Counted from the first letter of the stretch, positions 24,965-34,051 are shown. The stretch: 64,000 nucleotides of DNA from Pseudonocardia kujensis (GCF_021283305.1 NZ_JAJSOK010000011.1:1-64000); one strand, 5' to 3'. Translations and numbers: made by a program. The notes: generated by a model from the sequence alone, not told the origin.

Positions 24965-26140
24965 CTAGGTGATGGGCGCCGGCTGGGTGAGCGCGCGCAG
25001 TCTGGTGATCGGTACCCGTCGGTTGACAGCGGCGGCGGTGCCCGGGTGGCCGGGCCAGCGGAGCAGGAGCCCTTCGTCGCCGACCTCGCCGTCGGACGAG
25101 GTTCCCGCGACGACGGTGGGTTCGCCGGGCATCGGCAGTGGTCCGCACACTCGGACCGTCATGCCGAACTGCTCGGTCCAGAAGGTCCGTGACGGGACGA
25201 GCGCGGGAGCGGACTCTCCCTCCAGGAGTGCCGCGGCGGCCGTGCGAGCTTGTTCGAACGCATTGGTCCAGAGCGGGGTGCGCCGCGGTCCGAGCGGTGT
25301 GGGGAACGCTGCGACGTCGCCTGCGGCCACGATGTCGGAGGTGAACCTGCATCGGGTGTCCACCGCGATGCCGCCGTCGACGGCGAGGCCCGCTGATCGC
25401 AGCCACTCCACCTCGGGTACGCACCCGACGGCGCTCAGCACGATGTCGCCCTCGAACCGCCGCCCGTCGGCGAGCTCGACGACCGGGGTGCCGGAGTCGG
25501 ACGCCCTGAGCCGCACCCCGCCGGGGGAATGGGCGAACCGGACGCCGTGGCGCGCGGCGGCCGCCCAGAGCAGATCGGCGAGCAAGGGGCCGAGCTGAGC
25601 ACGAAGCGGCGGCTGTCGGTCGACCAGCGTCACGCTCGCTCCGAGCCGGACACAGCCCGAGGCCAGCTCCATGCCCAGGATCCCGGCGCCGACGATCACG
25701 ACCTCCGATCCCGGTCCGAGTCGCCGGGCCAGGTCTCGGGCGTCGTCGACGTCGCGGAACGTCGTCTCCCGTACGCCGGGATCGGCCGCGCCGAGGTCGC
25801 TCAGCCGTCGGGCTCGGGCACCGGTCGTGACCGCGAGCTTGTCGTAGCCGATCCGGTCCCCGTCGGCGAGGACGATCTCGCGCCGGACGGGATCGAGTGC
25901 GGTGGCGGCGACGCCGACGATCTCGTCGACCTCGCACGACAACGATGGCAGCGCGATGTCAGAGAGGGCGTCTGTCCCGGCGAGGACGCCCTTGGACAAC
26001 GCGGGCCGGTTGTACGCCGCCCGCGGCTCGGCTCCGATCAACGTCAGCCGACCGGTGAAACCGTGCCTGCGGACCGTGTCCACGAGGGTGACACCGGCCA
26101 GCGAGGCGCCGACGACGACGAGCCGTTCAGCGGGCGGCAT
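24965..26140 (-). CDS. FAD-dependent ferredoxin reductase
   Basis: A 391-residue pyridine-nucleotide-disulfide-type reductase of the putidaredoxin-reductase/BphA4 class. FAD site VVVGASLAGVTLVDTVRRHG, NAD site VVIVGAGILGMELASGCV, second FAD motif IVAAGDVAAF, and no redox-active cysteine pair, as expected for ferredoxin reductases. The ATG at 26140 overlaps the ferredoxin stop as TGATG; a GTG one codon earlier is possible. It should pass electrons from NAD(P)H to the adjacent ferredoxin and then to the P450. Confidence 0.9.
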   Translation of the reverse strand: MPPAERLVVVGASLAGVTLVDTVRRHGFTGRLTLIGAEPRAAYNRPALSKGVLAGTDALSDIALPSLSCEVDEIVGVAATALDPVRREIVLADGDRIGYDKLAVTTGARARRLSDLGAADPGVRETTFRDVDDARDLARRLGPGSEVVIVGAGILGMELASGCVRLGASVTLVDRQPPLRAQLGPLLADLLWAAAARHGVRFAHSPGGVRLRASDSGTPVVELADGRRFEGDIVLSAVGCVPEVEWLRSAGLAVDGGIAVDTRCRFTSDIVAAGDVAAFPTPLGPRRTPLWTNAFEQARTAAAALLEGESAPALVPSRTFWTEQFGMTVRVCGPLPMPGEPTVVAGTSSDGEVGDEGLLLRWPGHPGTAAAVNRRVPITRLRALTQPAPIT

Positions 26141-26328
26141 CACCGCGCCTTGAGCGCCGCGACCGGACAGACCCGGACCGCCTCCTCGGCGTTCACCGCC
26201 GACGAGTCGGGGACCTCCACCTGATCGAGGACGAGCTCGCCCTGGTCGTCGAGGTGCATGAGGTGCGGTGCCGCCTCGGCACAGAGGCCGTAGCCCTCAC
26301 AACGGTCTCGGTCGATGGTCAACTTCAC
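26140..26328 (-). CDS. 3Fe-4S ferredoxin (P450 electron donor)
   Basis: A 62-residue ferredoxin. Cysteines C10, C16 and C54 form the pattern C-x5-C...CP, with alanine at the position of the fourth cysteine, which indicates a [3Fe-4S] cluster. The residue before the second cysteine group (CEGYGLC) is tyrosine where histidine or glycine is common. GTG at 26328 follows GAGGAG at a spacing of 6; the open frame upstream is out of character. Partner of the reductase and P450 downstream. Confidence 0.9.
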   Translation of the reverse strand: MKLTIDRDRCEGYGLCAEAAPHLMHLDDQGELVLDQVEVPDSSAVNAEEAVRVCPVAALKAR

Positions 26329-26387
26329 GGCAACTCCTCGATGAGCTGGGGAAGGAAGATGTGGCGAGGCCGGGGGGACCGGCTCGA

Positions 26388-27092
26388 TCAGGCGGGGGTG
26401 GGCGGGACTGCCGGCGGCTCGGTGCCGAGCGGAAAGCCGCACAGCAGCATCTGCGTCGTGAAGGCGATGTGGTCGCGCAGGAGCTCGGCTCCCCGATCCG
26501 CGTCTCGGCTGACCGCGGCGTCCGCCAGGGCCTTGTGCTCGGCGGCCGGGTCGCGGTCGTTCTCGGCGATGAGTGGAGCGGCCCACCGGCGGTAGAGCTC
26601 GGCCTCGGCCCGCAGACCCTGACTGATCTCGATCAGCCTGCGGTTACCGCAGCCGGCGAGCAGGGCCGCGTGGAAGTCCTCGTGCGCGAGGTACCAGGCG
26701 TCGCCGCGCACGCCGTCCTCGACCTCACGCTCCCGGATCACCAGCAAGTGGTGGGCCGCCACCACCTGCGATTCCCAGCGCTCGTCACCGAAGACGATCG
26801 CCCGCCGGAACGCCAGGGCCTCGACATCGACCCTGGCCGTCGTCAGGTCGGTCAGCTCGTCCGCGGACAGCGAGGCCACCGCGTAGCCGAGGTGCGGCTG
26901 CAGCGTCACGAGCCGCTCCGCGGTGAGCTTGGTGAGCGCTTCTCGCACCGGCCCGACACTCGTGCCGTACCTCGCGCACAGATCCGGGAACTTCAAGCGG
27001 GAGCCCGGCTCGAGGCGCGCCATGAAGATGTCCGCACGCAGCTTCTCGTAGAGCTCGTCGCCCCGTGTTCCGGATCCGCCCCGCTTGGCCAT
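26388..27092 (-). CDS. GntR-family regulator (FCD/FadR subfamily)
   Basis: A 234-residue regulator. N-terminal winged helix: LYEKLRADIFMARLEPGSRL then YGTSVGPVREALTKL. The C-terminal FCD domain has the metal-binding pattern D/H (HEDFHAALLAGCGNRRL, LLRDHIAF). The ATG at 27092 gives the normal length. It lies 59 bases upstream of the ferredoxin on the same strand and is divergent from the SMP-30 operon; a palindrome between the two starts is the likely operator, so it may control both directions. Confidence 0.9.
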   Translation of the reverse strand: MAKRGGSGTRGDELYEKLRADIFMARLEPGSRLKFPDLCARYGTSVGPVREALTKLTAERLVTLQPHLGYAVASLSADELTDLTTARVDVEALAFRRAIVFGDERWESQVVAAHHLLVIREREVEDGVRGDAWYLAHEDFHAALLAGCGNRRLIEISQGLRAEAELYRRWAAPLIAENDRDPAAEHKALADAAVSRDADRGAELLRDHIAFTTQMLLCGFPLGTEPPAVPPTPA

Positions 27093-27126
27093 GCGCAGAC
27101 TGTACCCATGAGAAGCAGATCCTGCC

Positions 27127-27142
27127 AACTTTTCAAAGTTGC
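27127..27142. promoter_or_regulatory. Palindrome, probable GntR operator
   Basis: CAACTTT (27127-27133) and AAAGTTG (27136-27142) are exact inverted arms with a 2-base centre. A consensus -35 box TTGACA (27145-27150) follows directly, pointing towards the SMP-30 operon; the matching -10 is not obvious. Position between the divergent GntR and SMP-30 genes supports repression of both. Confidence 0.6.
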
Positions 27143-27238
27143 CTTGACACGAGAATCTGAGTCGGGCCAGAGTGCAGTTCGCGGCCAGTGCCAACGCTCG
27201 AGGAGGAGCGCGATGACGCCACGGTGGGCAGCCACTTC

Positions 27239-28084
27239 ATGAGCACGACGATCAGGACGATCACAACACTGTGCGAGGACACGATCTGGGGAGAGGCACC
27301 CCGCCGCCACGGCGGTGCGCTGTGGAGCTCGGACACGCAGGCCGGTCAGCTCCTCACCGTCTCCGAGACCGGCGTGACGCGCACGGCGCTCGCCGAGCCC
27401 ACCAACGGGATCTGGTTCCTGCCGGACGGTCGCCTCGCCGCTGCCCGCTGGCACGGCAGGCGCATCGACGTCCTGGAGGACGGCGAACCCGCTCCCTACG
27501 CCGACCTCGCCGACCTGGTCCGAGGCGCGGTCGGCGACATGTCCGGCACCGCCGACGGGCGGCTGTACCTCGACGACATGGGCGAGAATCCCCACAGTGG
27601 TGAGCCGGTCGGCCGAGTCCTCGTGATCGACCCGGACGGGTCGGCTCGGGTCGCGGCCGAGGGCCTGCGTTTCCCCAACGGGATCGCCGTGCTCGGCGAC
27701 ACACTCGTGGTGGCGGAGACCCACGCCACTCGGCTGACGGCGTTCGACATCGAGTCCGACGGGACCCTGACCCACCCCCGCACCTGGGTCGATCTCGCGG
27801 GCCTGCTCGGCGAGAACCACCGGCCGGACGGGATCTGGCCCGTCCCCGACGGATCGATCTGGGTCGCCACGACAGCGGGCGAGGAGTTCGTCCGGGTCGA
27901 CGGCTCGCGGGTCCTCGACCGGATCCGGACGCCAGGGGAGTTCGCCATCGCCTGTTGCCTCGACGGCTCTTCCTTGTACCTCTCGGTGTCGCGGAGCACC
28001 GACCCCGCCCTGGACCTGCTGTCCGAGGCCCTGCCGCAGAAGAAGGTCCGCGGGCGGATCGCCCGCGTCGACGTCTCCACGTGA
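27239..28084 (+). CDS. SMP-30/gluconolactonase-family lactonase
   Basis: A 281-residue six-bladed beta-propeller hydrolase. Family metal ligands are suggested by E in IWGEAP, N in FPNGIAV and D in RPDGIWPV. Such enzymes open lactones with a divalent metal. The ATG at 27239 is chosen because the protein then begins like its relatives (MSTTIRTITTLCEDTIWGEA); it overlaps the stop of a possible nine-codon leader frame (27213-27242) that has its own GAGGAGGAG. First gene of a six-gene catabolic operon ending at 33814. In that setting it might open a muconolactone-like or aryl lactone. Confidence 0.82.
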   Translation: MSTTIRTITTLCEDTIWGEAPRRHGGALWSSDTQAGQLLTVSETGVTRTALAEPTNGIWFLPDGRLAAARWHGRRIDVLEDGEPAPYADLADLVRGAVGDMSGTADGRLYLDDMGENPHSGEPVGRVLVIDPDGSARVAAEGLRFPNGIAVLGDTLVVAETHATRLTAFDIESDGTLTHPRTWVDLAGLLGENHRPDGIWPVPDGSIWVATTAGEEFVRVDGSRVLDRIRTPGEFAIACCLDGSSLYLSVSRSTDPALDLLSEALPQKKVRGRIARVDVST

Positions 28085-28115
28085 GCGCGTGCTCACCCCA
28101 GGAAGGAGGACAGCG

Positions 28116-29648
28116 ATGTCCGAGTCCGTCGGTGTGATCGTCATCGGAGCGGGTCCATCGGGCCTGGCCACCGCAGCACTGCTCGTGGGTAGGGGGGCGC
28201 GGGTCGCGCTCGTCGATCCCTATCGCCTCGCGGTCCACCATCCGCGTGCCACCCACGTCGACGACGAGACCGTGCGCATCATGCAGACGCTCGGCGCGGC
28301 GCATCTGGAGCCACAGTTCCTTCGGCACGCCGACGGCGGCTACGAGATATACGATGCCCACCATCGACTCGTCCGCTACATGCCCTGGCGGCCGGAGCCC
28401 ACCGACCAGGGCTGGTACGGGGACTATCAGTTCTTCCAGCCGGATCTCGAGAACGTGCTGCGCGGGCGGCTGCACGCGTCGCCGCACTTCGCCTCCTACC
28501 TCGGGTGGCGGGCCACGGCGATCGAGCAGACCGACACACAGGTGACGGTGACGGTGCGCCACGACCGGACCGGCGAGCAGCGCACGCTGACTGCGCGCTA
28601 CCTGGTGGGCTGCGACGGGGCCCGGTCCACGGTGCGGGGGCTGATCAGCCCGGACGTCGAGGATCTGCGCGGTACCCACCGCTCGCTGATCCTCGACATC
28701 GCCCCGTTCACCACGAGTCCGGCTGTCCCGGTCAACGACGCCTTTACCAAGGCGATCCCACCCAACCCGATCACCTGCCTGCCGATCTCGCACGGCATGG
28801 TCCGCTTTGAGTGGCTGCTCAACCCGCGCGACGTGACCGAGGACTTCGAGCAACCCGCCCGGTGGTACGAGCTCCTCGCCCCCTTCTACGCCCCCGGGGA
28901 CTACCGCATCGCCCGAGCGGACGTGTACCGCTGGGAGTCCCTCCTGCCGACCAGATGGCGGCGGGGCAACCTGTTCATCGCCGGCGACGCGGCCCATCAG
29001 ATGCCCCCACACCTAGGGCAGGGGATGGGCTCCGGGCTGCGGGACGCCATGAACCTGGCCTGGAAGCTCGACGCCTGCCTCGCGGGCGCCGACGAGTCGC
29101 TGCTCGACACCTACCAGTCCGAGCGCGAGCCCCACGTGCGCGTCTACGTCCAGGCGGCGGTCGCTGCCGCTAACGGCGTCGAGTGGATGTCGGAGAACCC
29201 GGGGGAGCCCGGTGACGCGCCGGCGGTCGCCGAGGCGGCGATGCCCAGTCCGCAGCTCGGCCCGGGTGTGCACGGCACCACTGCAGGGGGGAGCGGAGCC
29301 CTGAGCCCGCAGCCACGACTGCTCGGTGGGGAGCGGATGGACGACGTCGTCGGCTACCGGTTCGCCGTGATCGGCGATCCGACCCTGCTCGGTGCTGTCG
29401 ACCCCGCCACTGCGGCGGCGTGGGAGCGGATCGGTGCGTCGGTGATCGCCGAGACCCCACCGGAACTGCGGCGATGGCTCGACGAGCACGGGGCGGACGC
29501 CGCGGTCATCCGTCCAGACCGCTACGTGCTCGGGCTCGCGAGCTGCGCCGATGAGCTCGACACGCTCACTGCTCGCCTCGTCACGGTGCTCGACGCACCG
29601 CAGCGGACGCCGGTGAACGGGCGTGTCTCGGTGACAGAGGGCGTCTGA
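28116..29648 (+). CDS. FAD-dependent aromatic hydroxylase (class A, MhpA/PheA-like)
   Basis: A 510-residue single-component flavoprotein monooxygenase. GxGxxG dinucleotide site VIVIGAGPSGLATA at the N-terminus, the DG motif GCDGARSTVRG, and the GD motif FIAGDAAHQMPPHLGQGM. The C-terminal thioredoxin-like extension (after about 380) matches 3-hydroxyphenylpropionate and phenol hydroxylases. GGAAGGAGGA precedes the start. It would convert a phenol to a catechol using NAD(P)H, for cleavage by the dioxygenase at 32933-33814. Confidence 0.9.
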   Translation: MSESVGVIVIGAGPSGLATAALLVGRGARVALVDPYRLAVHHPRATHVDDETVRIMQTLGAAHLEPQFLRHADGGYEIYDAHHRLVRYMPWRPEPTDQGWYGDYQFFQPDLENVLRGRLHASPHFASYLGWRATAIEQTDTQVTVTVRHDRTGEQRTLTARYLVGCDGARSTVRGLISPDVEDLRGTHRSLILDIAPFTTSPAVPVNDAFTKAIPPNPITCLPISHGMVRFEWLLNPRDVTEDFEQPARWYELLAPFYAPGDYRIARADVYRWESLLPTRWRRGNLFIAGDAAHQMPPHLGQGMGSGLRDAMNLAWKLDACLAGADESLLDTYQSEREPHVRVYVQAAVAAANGVEWMSENPGEPGDAPAVAEAAMPSPQLGPGVHGTTAGGSGALSPQPRLLGGERMDDVVGYRFAVIGDPTLLGAVDPATAAAWERIGASVIAETPPELRRWLDEHGADAAVIRPDRYVLGLASCADELDTLTARLVTVLDAPQRTPVNGRVSVTEGV

Positions 29649-29650
29649 CC

Positions 29651-30580
29651 ATGCGGTTCGTCACTTACGCGTCCCCGCACGGCGGAGACCGAGTCGGTGT
29701 GGTGCAGGACGGCGAGATCGCGGGCGCCGAGCTGGGCATCACGCTGCTGGACCTTCTCGACTCGGGCGAGCTGATGGCCCGGGGTGCGGAGATCTCTTCG
29801 ATGCCGGACGAAGTGATCCCCCTGGCGGGAGCCACACTGCGAGCGCCGCTGCAGCCCCGGTCGATCCGGGACTGCGCAGGGTTCCTGCAGCACCTGCGCA
29901 ATGTCTCGATCGCGGCGGACATGCCCGTCGACGAGCGGCACACCCACTTCCCGCCGTTCTACTTCACCAACCCCGCTGCGGTCATCGGCCCGTACGACGA
30001 CGTCCCGATCTCCCCGGACAGCGTCATGTTCGACTACGAGCTGGAGGTGGCCGCGGTGATCGGAAAGCCAGGCTCGACCATCCCGCTCGCGGCAGCCGAG
30101 GAGCACATCGCTGGCTACATGCTCTTCTGCGACTGGAGTGCCCGAGACCTGCAGATGCACGAGATGCCGCTGCGGCTCGGCCCCGCGAAGGGCAAGGACA
30201 CCGCGAACACCCTCGGCCCGATGCTCGTCACGCCTGACGAACTCGAACCCTTTCGCGCCGCGCGCGGATTCGACCTCGCCATGAGCGGCCGGGTGAACGG
30301 CGACCTCGTCTCGCGGGGGAACTGGAACACCATCGACTGGGGCTTTCCCGACATGGTCACCTATACATCGCGGGGCACGACGCTGCGCAGCGGTGACGTC
30401 ATCGGGTCGGGCACCGTCGAAACCGGCTGCCTGTTCGAGCACTACTGCACCGACCCGGATGGCTTCCGCGGCTGGCTGAAGCCCGGCGACGAGGTCGTCC
30501 TCACGGTCGAGCGACTGGGCGAGATCCGTCACCGGATCGTCGAGGGTGTGCCCGCCGAGCGCCTGAGCAGCGGATTCTGA
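29651..30580 (+). CDS. FAH family hydrolase
   Basis: A 309-residue FAH-superfamily protein of the longer subgroup. Metal ligands are in FDYELEVAAVIG (two Glu) and CDWSARDLQ (Asp); the family GTxxxG turn reads GSGTVETG. It starts two bases after the hydroxylase stop and overlaps the ligase as TGATG. It differs clearly from the FAH protein at 32082-32933, so the operon carries two non-redundant members, perhaps hydrolase and decarboxylase/isomerase. Confidence 0.87.
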   Translation: MRFVTYASPHGGDRVGVVQDGEIAGAELGITLLDLLDSGELMARGAEISSMPDEVIPLAGATLRAPLQPRSIRDCAGFLQHLRNVSIAADMPVDERHTHFPPFYFTNPAAVIGPYDDVPISPDSVMFDYELEVAAVIGKPGSTIPLAAAEEHIAGYMLFCDWSARDLQMHEMPLRLGPAKGKDTANTLGPMLVTPDELEPFRAARGFDLAMSGRVNGDLVSRGNWNTIDWGFPDMVTYTSRGTTLRSGDVIGSGTVETGCLFEHYCTDPDGFRGWLKPGDEVVLTVERLGEIRHRIVEGVPAERLSSGF

Positions 30581-32082
30581 TGGACACGACGCTGCGGTCC
30601 CTGCTGGTGCCCGCGCTCGACCGTTTCGGCGGCCGGACGGCCGTTCACGTCGGGCACACTCGGACGAGCTTCGGCGAGCTCGTCGCGAGTGCGAACCGGC
30701 TCGCGCACGTCCTCGTCGAGCTGGGCGTCCGGCCGGGCGATCCCGTGGCGCTGATGATGACCAACCGTGTCGAGTGGCTCGTCGCCGACCAGGCCATCCT
30801 CCGCGTCGGCGCGGCGAAGGTGCCGGTCAACGCGATGCTTGCGGAACCGGAGATCGTCTTCATCCTGAACGACTGCGGCGCCCGTGTCGCCCTGGCCGAT
30901 GAGCCCATGGCGACGATCGCCCGGGAGGCCGGGCTCGGCACGGTCCTCGTCCCGGGACCGAGCTGGGACGAGGCGCTGGCCGCCGCTGACCCTTCCCGGC
31001 CACCGGACGTGACGGTCGCGGGCACGGACACCGCCCTCATCCTCTACACCGGCGGGACGACCGGCCGGCAGAAGGGCGTGGTCCACACCCAGGCCGGGCT
31101 CGCGCTCAATCTGTTGGCCCACGTCGTCGAGATCGGCCTCCAGGACGACGAATGCCTGCTGCTCAGCTCGCCTCTCCCGCACTCGGCCGGGTTCCTCGCC
31201 CAGGCCGGTCTGCTCAAAGGCGGATCGCTCGTCGTCGAAGCGCGGTTCGACCCCGGCCGGGTACTCGAGTTGGTCGAGCGTCATCAGGTGACGCTGTTGT
31301 TCGGAGTGCCCACGATGATCTACCGGCTGCTCGACGAGGCAGCGGGCAGGGATGCGGACGTCTCGTCGCTGCGCACCATCCTCTACGGCGCGGCTCCGAT
31401 CACCCCGGAGCGGCTCACGGAGGGACTGCGCCGGTTCGGCCCGGTGTTCATGCAGCTCTACGGACAGTCCGAGGCGCCCAACTTCCTGACCCGGCTGACT
31501 CGCGAGGACCACGACCCGGCCCACCCCGAACGACTGCACAGCTGCGGCCGGGCCGCCACGACGGTGACCCTCGCGGTGCTCGACGACTCCGGTGAGCCGG
31601 TGCCTGCAGGGGAGGTGGGCGAGGTCTGTGCGCGGGCGCCCTACGTCATGACCGGCTACCACGGCCTGCCCGAGAAGACGGCGGCCACCGTGCGAGACGG
31701 GTGGCTGCACACCGGGGACATCGGTGCCCTGGATCACCAGGGTTATCTCCACCTGCTCGACCGGCGCAACGACATGATCATCAGCGGTGGGATGAACGTG
31801 TACTCGACCGAGGTGGAGAACGTCGTCGGCGCCTGCCCAGGGGTCGTGCAGGTCGCCGTCGTGGGTGTGCCGCACCCCGACTGGGGGGAGGCCGTGGTCG
31901 CCTTCGTCGTCGCGACCGACGACCTGGACATCGCCACTGTCGACCGACGGTGCCGCGCTGAGCTGGCCGCCTACAAGCGGCCCAAGGAGTACCGACGCGT
32001 GACGGCCCTGCCGACCACCCCCCTGGGGAAGGTCGACAAGAAGGCGTTGCGAGCAAGCACGACCGAGAGAGTGGAGATCTGA
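30580..32082 (+). CDS. Acyl-CoA synthetase (AMP-dependent ligase)
   Basis: A 500-residue ANL-family adenylate-forming enzyme. A3 P-loop LYTGGTTGRQKG, A5 LYGQSEAPNF, A7 WLHTGDIGALD, A8 hinge RRNDMIISGGMNVY and the catalytic lysine in TTPLGKVDKKAL are all present. It should activate an organic acid, aromatic or aliphatic, to its CoA ester. Overlaps both neighbours as TGATG, so it is part of the operon core. Acid specificity is not visible from sequence. Confidence 0.9.
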   Translation: MDTTLRSLLVPALDRFGGRTAVHVGHTRTSFGELVASANRLAHVLVELGVRPGDPVALMMTNRVEWLVADQAILRVGAAKVPVNAMLAEPEIVFILNDCGARVALADEPMATIAREAGLGTVLVPGPSWDEALAAADPSRPPDVTVAGTDTALILYTGGTTGRQKGVVHTQAGLALNLLAHVVEIGLQDDECLLLSSPLPHSAGFLAQAGLLKGGSLVVEARFDPGRVLELVERHQVTLLFGVPTMIYRLLDEAAGRDADVSSLRTILYGAAPITPERLTEGLRRFGPVFMQLYGQSEAPNFLTRLTREDHDPAHPERLHSCGRAATTVTLAVLDDSGEPVPAGEVGEVCARAPYVMTGYHGLPEKTAATVRDGWLHTGDIGALDHQGYLHLLDRRNDMIISGGMNVYSTEVENVVGACPGVVQVAVVGVPHPDWGEAVVAFVVATDDLDIATVDRRCRAELAAYKRPKEYRRVTALPTTPLGKVDKKALRASTTERVEI

Positions 32083-32933
32083 TGCAGGTTGCGACAATCA
32101 GGACCGAGGCCGGGCTTCGTGCGGTGCGGCGCGACGGGAACGAGCTCGTGGTGCTGCCCTTCGACCACGTCGGCGGGCTCATCGCCTCGGGCGAGGACTG
32201 GGCGGCGCGGGCCGCCCATGCCGACGGCGCGCGGGTCCCGCTCGCCGACGCGGACTTCGCGCCACCGATCCCGATGCCGGAGAAGGTGTTCTGCGTCGGC
32301 CTCAACTACCGCGACCATGCCGCCGAGGGCGGCCTGCCCGTCCCCGAGTACCCCACACTCTTCGCCAAGTACGGCCGCAGCCTCATCGGCGCCAACGACG
32401 ACCTTCGCATCCCTGGCGCGTCGAAGCAGGTCGACTGGGAGGTCGAGCTCGGGGTCGTGATCGGCCGGGCCGCCAGGCACGTGAGCGAGGAGGAGGCCGA
32501 GGACCACATTGCCGGCTACACGATCGTCAACGACGTCTCCATGCGGGACTGGCAGCTGCGGACCTCGCAGTTCCTCGCGGGCAAGACGTTCGAGGCGTCC
32601 ACCCCGGTTGGGCCCTACCTGGTCACCCCGGACGAGGTCGACCACGCCCATTCCCTGGCGATGGAACTGTCCGTCGACGGCCAGGTCAAGCAGCGAACCA
32701 CTACCGACCAGATGATCTTCTCGGTGCGGCAGGTGATCTCCTATATCAGCACGATCATCACTCTCGTGCCTGGCGACCTGATCGCCACCGGCACCCCGGC
32801 GGGCGTCGGGCACGTGGCCTCTCCGCCGACCTACCTGACCCCGGGGTCGACGATGACCTGCAGCATCGAGGGCTTGGGCAGCCAGCACACGCGCTGCGTC
32901 CCCGCCAGCGAGGGCGCGACGGTGGCCGCCTGA
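32082..32933 (+). CDS. FAH family hydrolase
   Basis: A 283-residue FAH enzyme with DWEVELGVVIG (Glu pair), NDVSMRDWQ (Asp) and IATGTPAGVGH. The pattern NYRDHAAEGGLPVPEYPTLF is typical of the subgroup acting on ring-cleavage products (2-hydroxyhepta-2,4-diene-dioate isomerase-like, acylpyruvase-like). TGATG overlap with the ligase, and overlap with the extradiol dioxygenase start at 32933. Confidence 0.88.
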   Translation: MQVATIRTEAGLRAVRRDGNELVVLPFDHVGGLIASGEDWAARAAHADGARVPLADADFAPPIPMPEKVFCVGLNYRDHAAEGGLPVPEYPTLFAKYGRSLIGANDDLRIPGASKQVDWEVELGVVIGRAARHVSEEEAEDHIAGYTIVNDVSMRDWQLRTSQFLAGKTFEASTPVGPYLVTPDEVDHAHSLAMELSVDGQVKQRTTTDQMIFSVRQVISYISTIITLVPGDLIATGTPAGVGHVASPPTYLTPGSTMTCSIEGLGSQHTRCVPASEGATVAA

Positions 32934-33814
32934 TGCCCGGCCACGTCATCAGCGAGGTTGGCCACGTGTCGCTGCGGGTCCGCGACCTGGCTGCCGCGGA
33001 GGAGTTCGCCACCAACGTTCTGGGCCTGCTGGTCAGCGAGCGCAGCACGGACACGCTGTGGCTCACCCATGGCGGCCCCCATCACACGCTGAGCTACACG
33101 CGCGCCGACGAGGATGCCCTCGACCACGTCGGGCTCGTCGCCCCGGACGCCGAGGCGCTGGCCGAGGTCTACAAGCGCGTCGACTCGGCGGGCTTGCGGA
33201 TCGTCTCGGACAAGCCGCTGGACCCGGCCGTCTCCGACGGGTTCGCCTTCGCCGACCCCGACGGGTTCGTCTACGCCGTCTACAGCCGGATGGCCCGGTC
33301 GAAGGTGGCCTCACCGACGTCAGGCCTGCGGCCGCGGCGTCTCGGGCACTTCAACTTCTTCGTCTCCGACCCGCGGCGCACCGAACGCATGCTGGCCGAG
33401 ATCGGAGACTTCCGAATCTCCGACCGCATGCTCGACGGCGTGTTCCTCCGTTGCAACGTTGACCATCATGGCATCGGGGTGTTCCCCGGTGCGGGGCGGA
33501 TCCACCACGTGGCATGGGAGTACCCCAGCATGATCGAGGTCGCCGCGGTCGCCGACCTCGTCGACGCGCGCGGCGAATCCGTCCTCTGGGGACCGCTGCG
33601 GCACGGCATGGGCCGCAACATCGCCACCTACGTGCTCGAACCCAGCGGCCTCGTGCAGGAGTTCTACTGCGACATGGAAAGGATCTACGACGACGCCGGA
33701 CATGTACCCGGCGAGTGGAGCCCGGAAGGCCACAAGTGGGTAAGTCTCTGGGGTCCCCACCTGACCCCCGACGGATTCACCGAGCTGGGCTTGCCCCCCG
33801 CGTCTCGCGGCTGA
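32933..33814 (+). CDS. Extradiol ring-cleavage dioxygenase (VOC family, type I)
   Basis: A 293-residue two-domain catechol 2,3-dioxygenase-like protein. The C-terminal domain keeps the iron ligands: His in RRLGHFNFF, His in RIHHVAWEY and Glu in VQEFYCDM. The N-terminal domain opens ISEVGHVSLRVRDLAAAEEF. Last gene of the 27239-33814 operon; with the FAD hydroxylase at 28116 it gives hydroxylation then meta cleavage. Related in design to the dioxygenase at 15783-16706. Confidence 0.9.
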   Translation: MPGHVISEVGHVSLRVRDLAAAEEFATNVLGLLVSERSTDTLWLTHGGPHHTLSYTRADEDALDHVGLVAPDAEALAEVYKRVDSAGLRIVSDKPLDPAVSDGFAFADPDGFVYAVYSRMARSKVASPTSGLRPRRLGHFNFFVSDPRRTERMLAEIGDFRISDRMLDGVFLRCNVDHHGIGVFPGAGRIHHVAWEYPSMIEVAAVADLVDARGESVLWGPLRHGMGRNIATYVLEPSGLVQEFYCDMERIYDDAGHVPGEWSPEGHKWVSLWGPHLTPDGFTELGLPPASRG

Positions 33815-34051
33815 GCGGCGCGGACCGAGCGGTGGCCGTGCCCCGGGGTCGCGGCGGGTTGCCGGGATCCCCACCTCGTCGAGAGTTGCGCCGGCGAGCG
33901 TGTGGATCTCCTACCCTCGGCGCTCCGGCGGAATCACGACACCTCCGCCAGCTCGCGGTGGAACGCACGCTCGGTCGGCTGGCGCCTCGGCCCTCGAAGG
34001 ACGAGCACTGCTCAACTCGCGGCGCCGGGCACGCCCTGCATGGCGCCGCTG

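Noticed and set aside
27354..29012. 552-codon minus-strand frame opposite SMP-30 and the FAD hydroxylase
   Set aside because: Antisense shadow; both plus-strand genes have intact motifs and proper starts.
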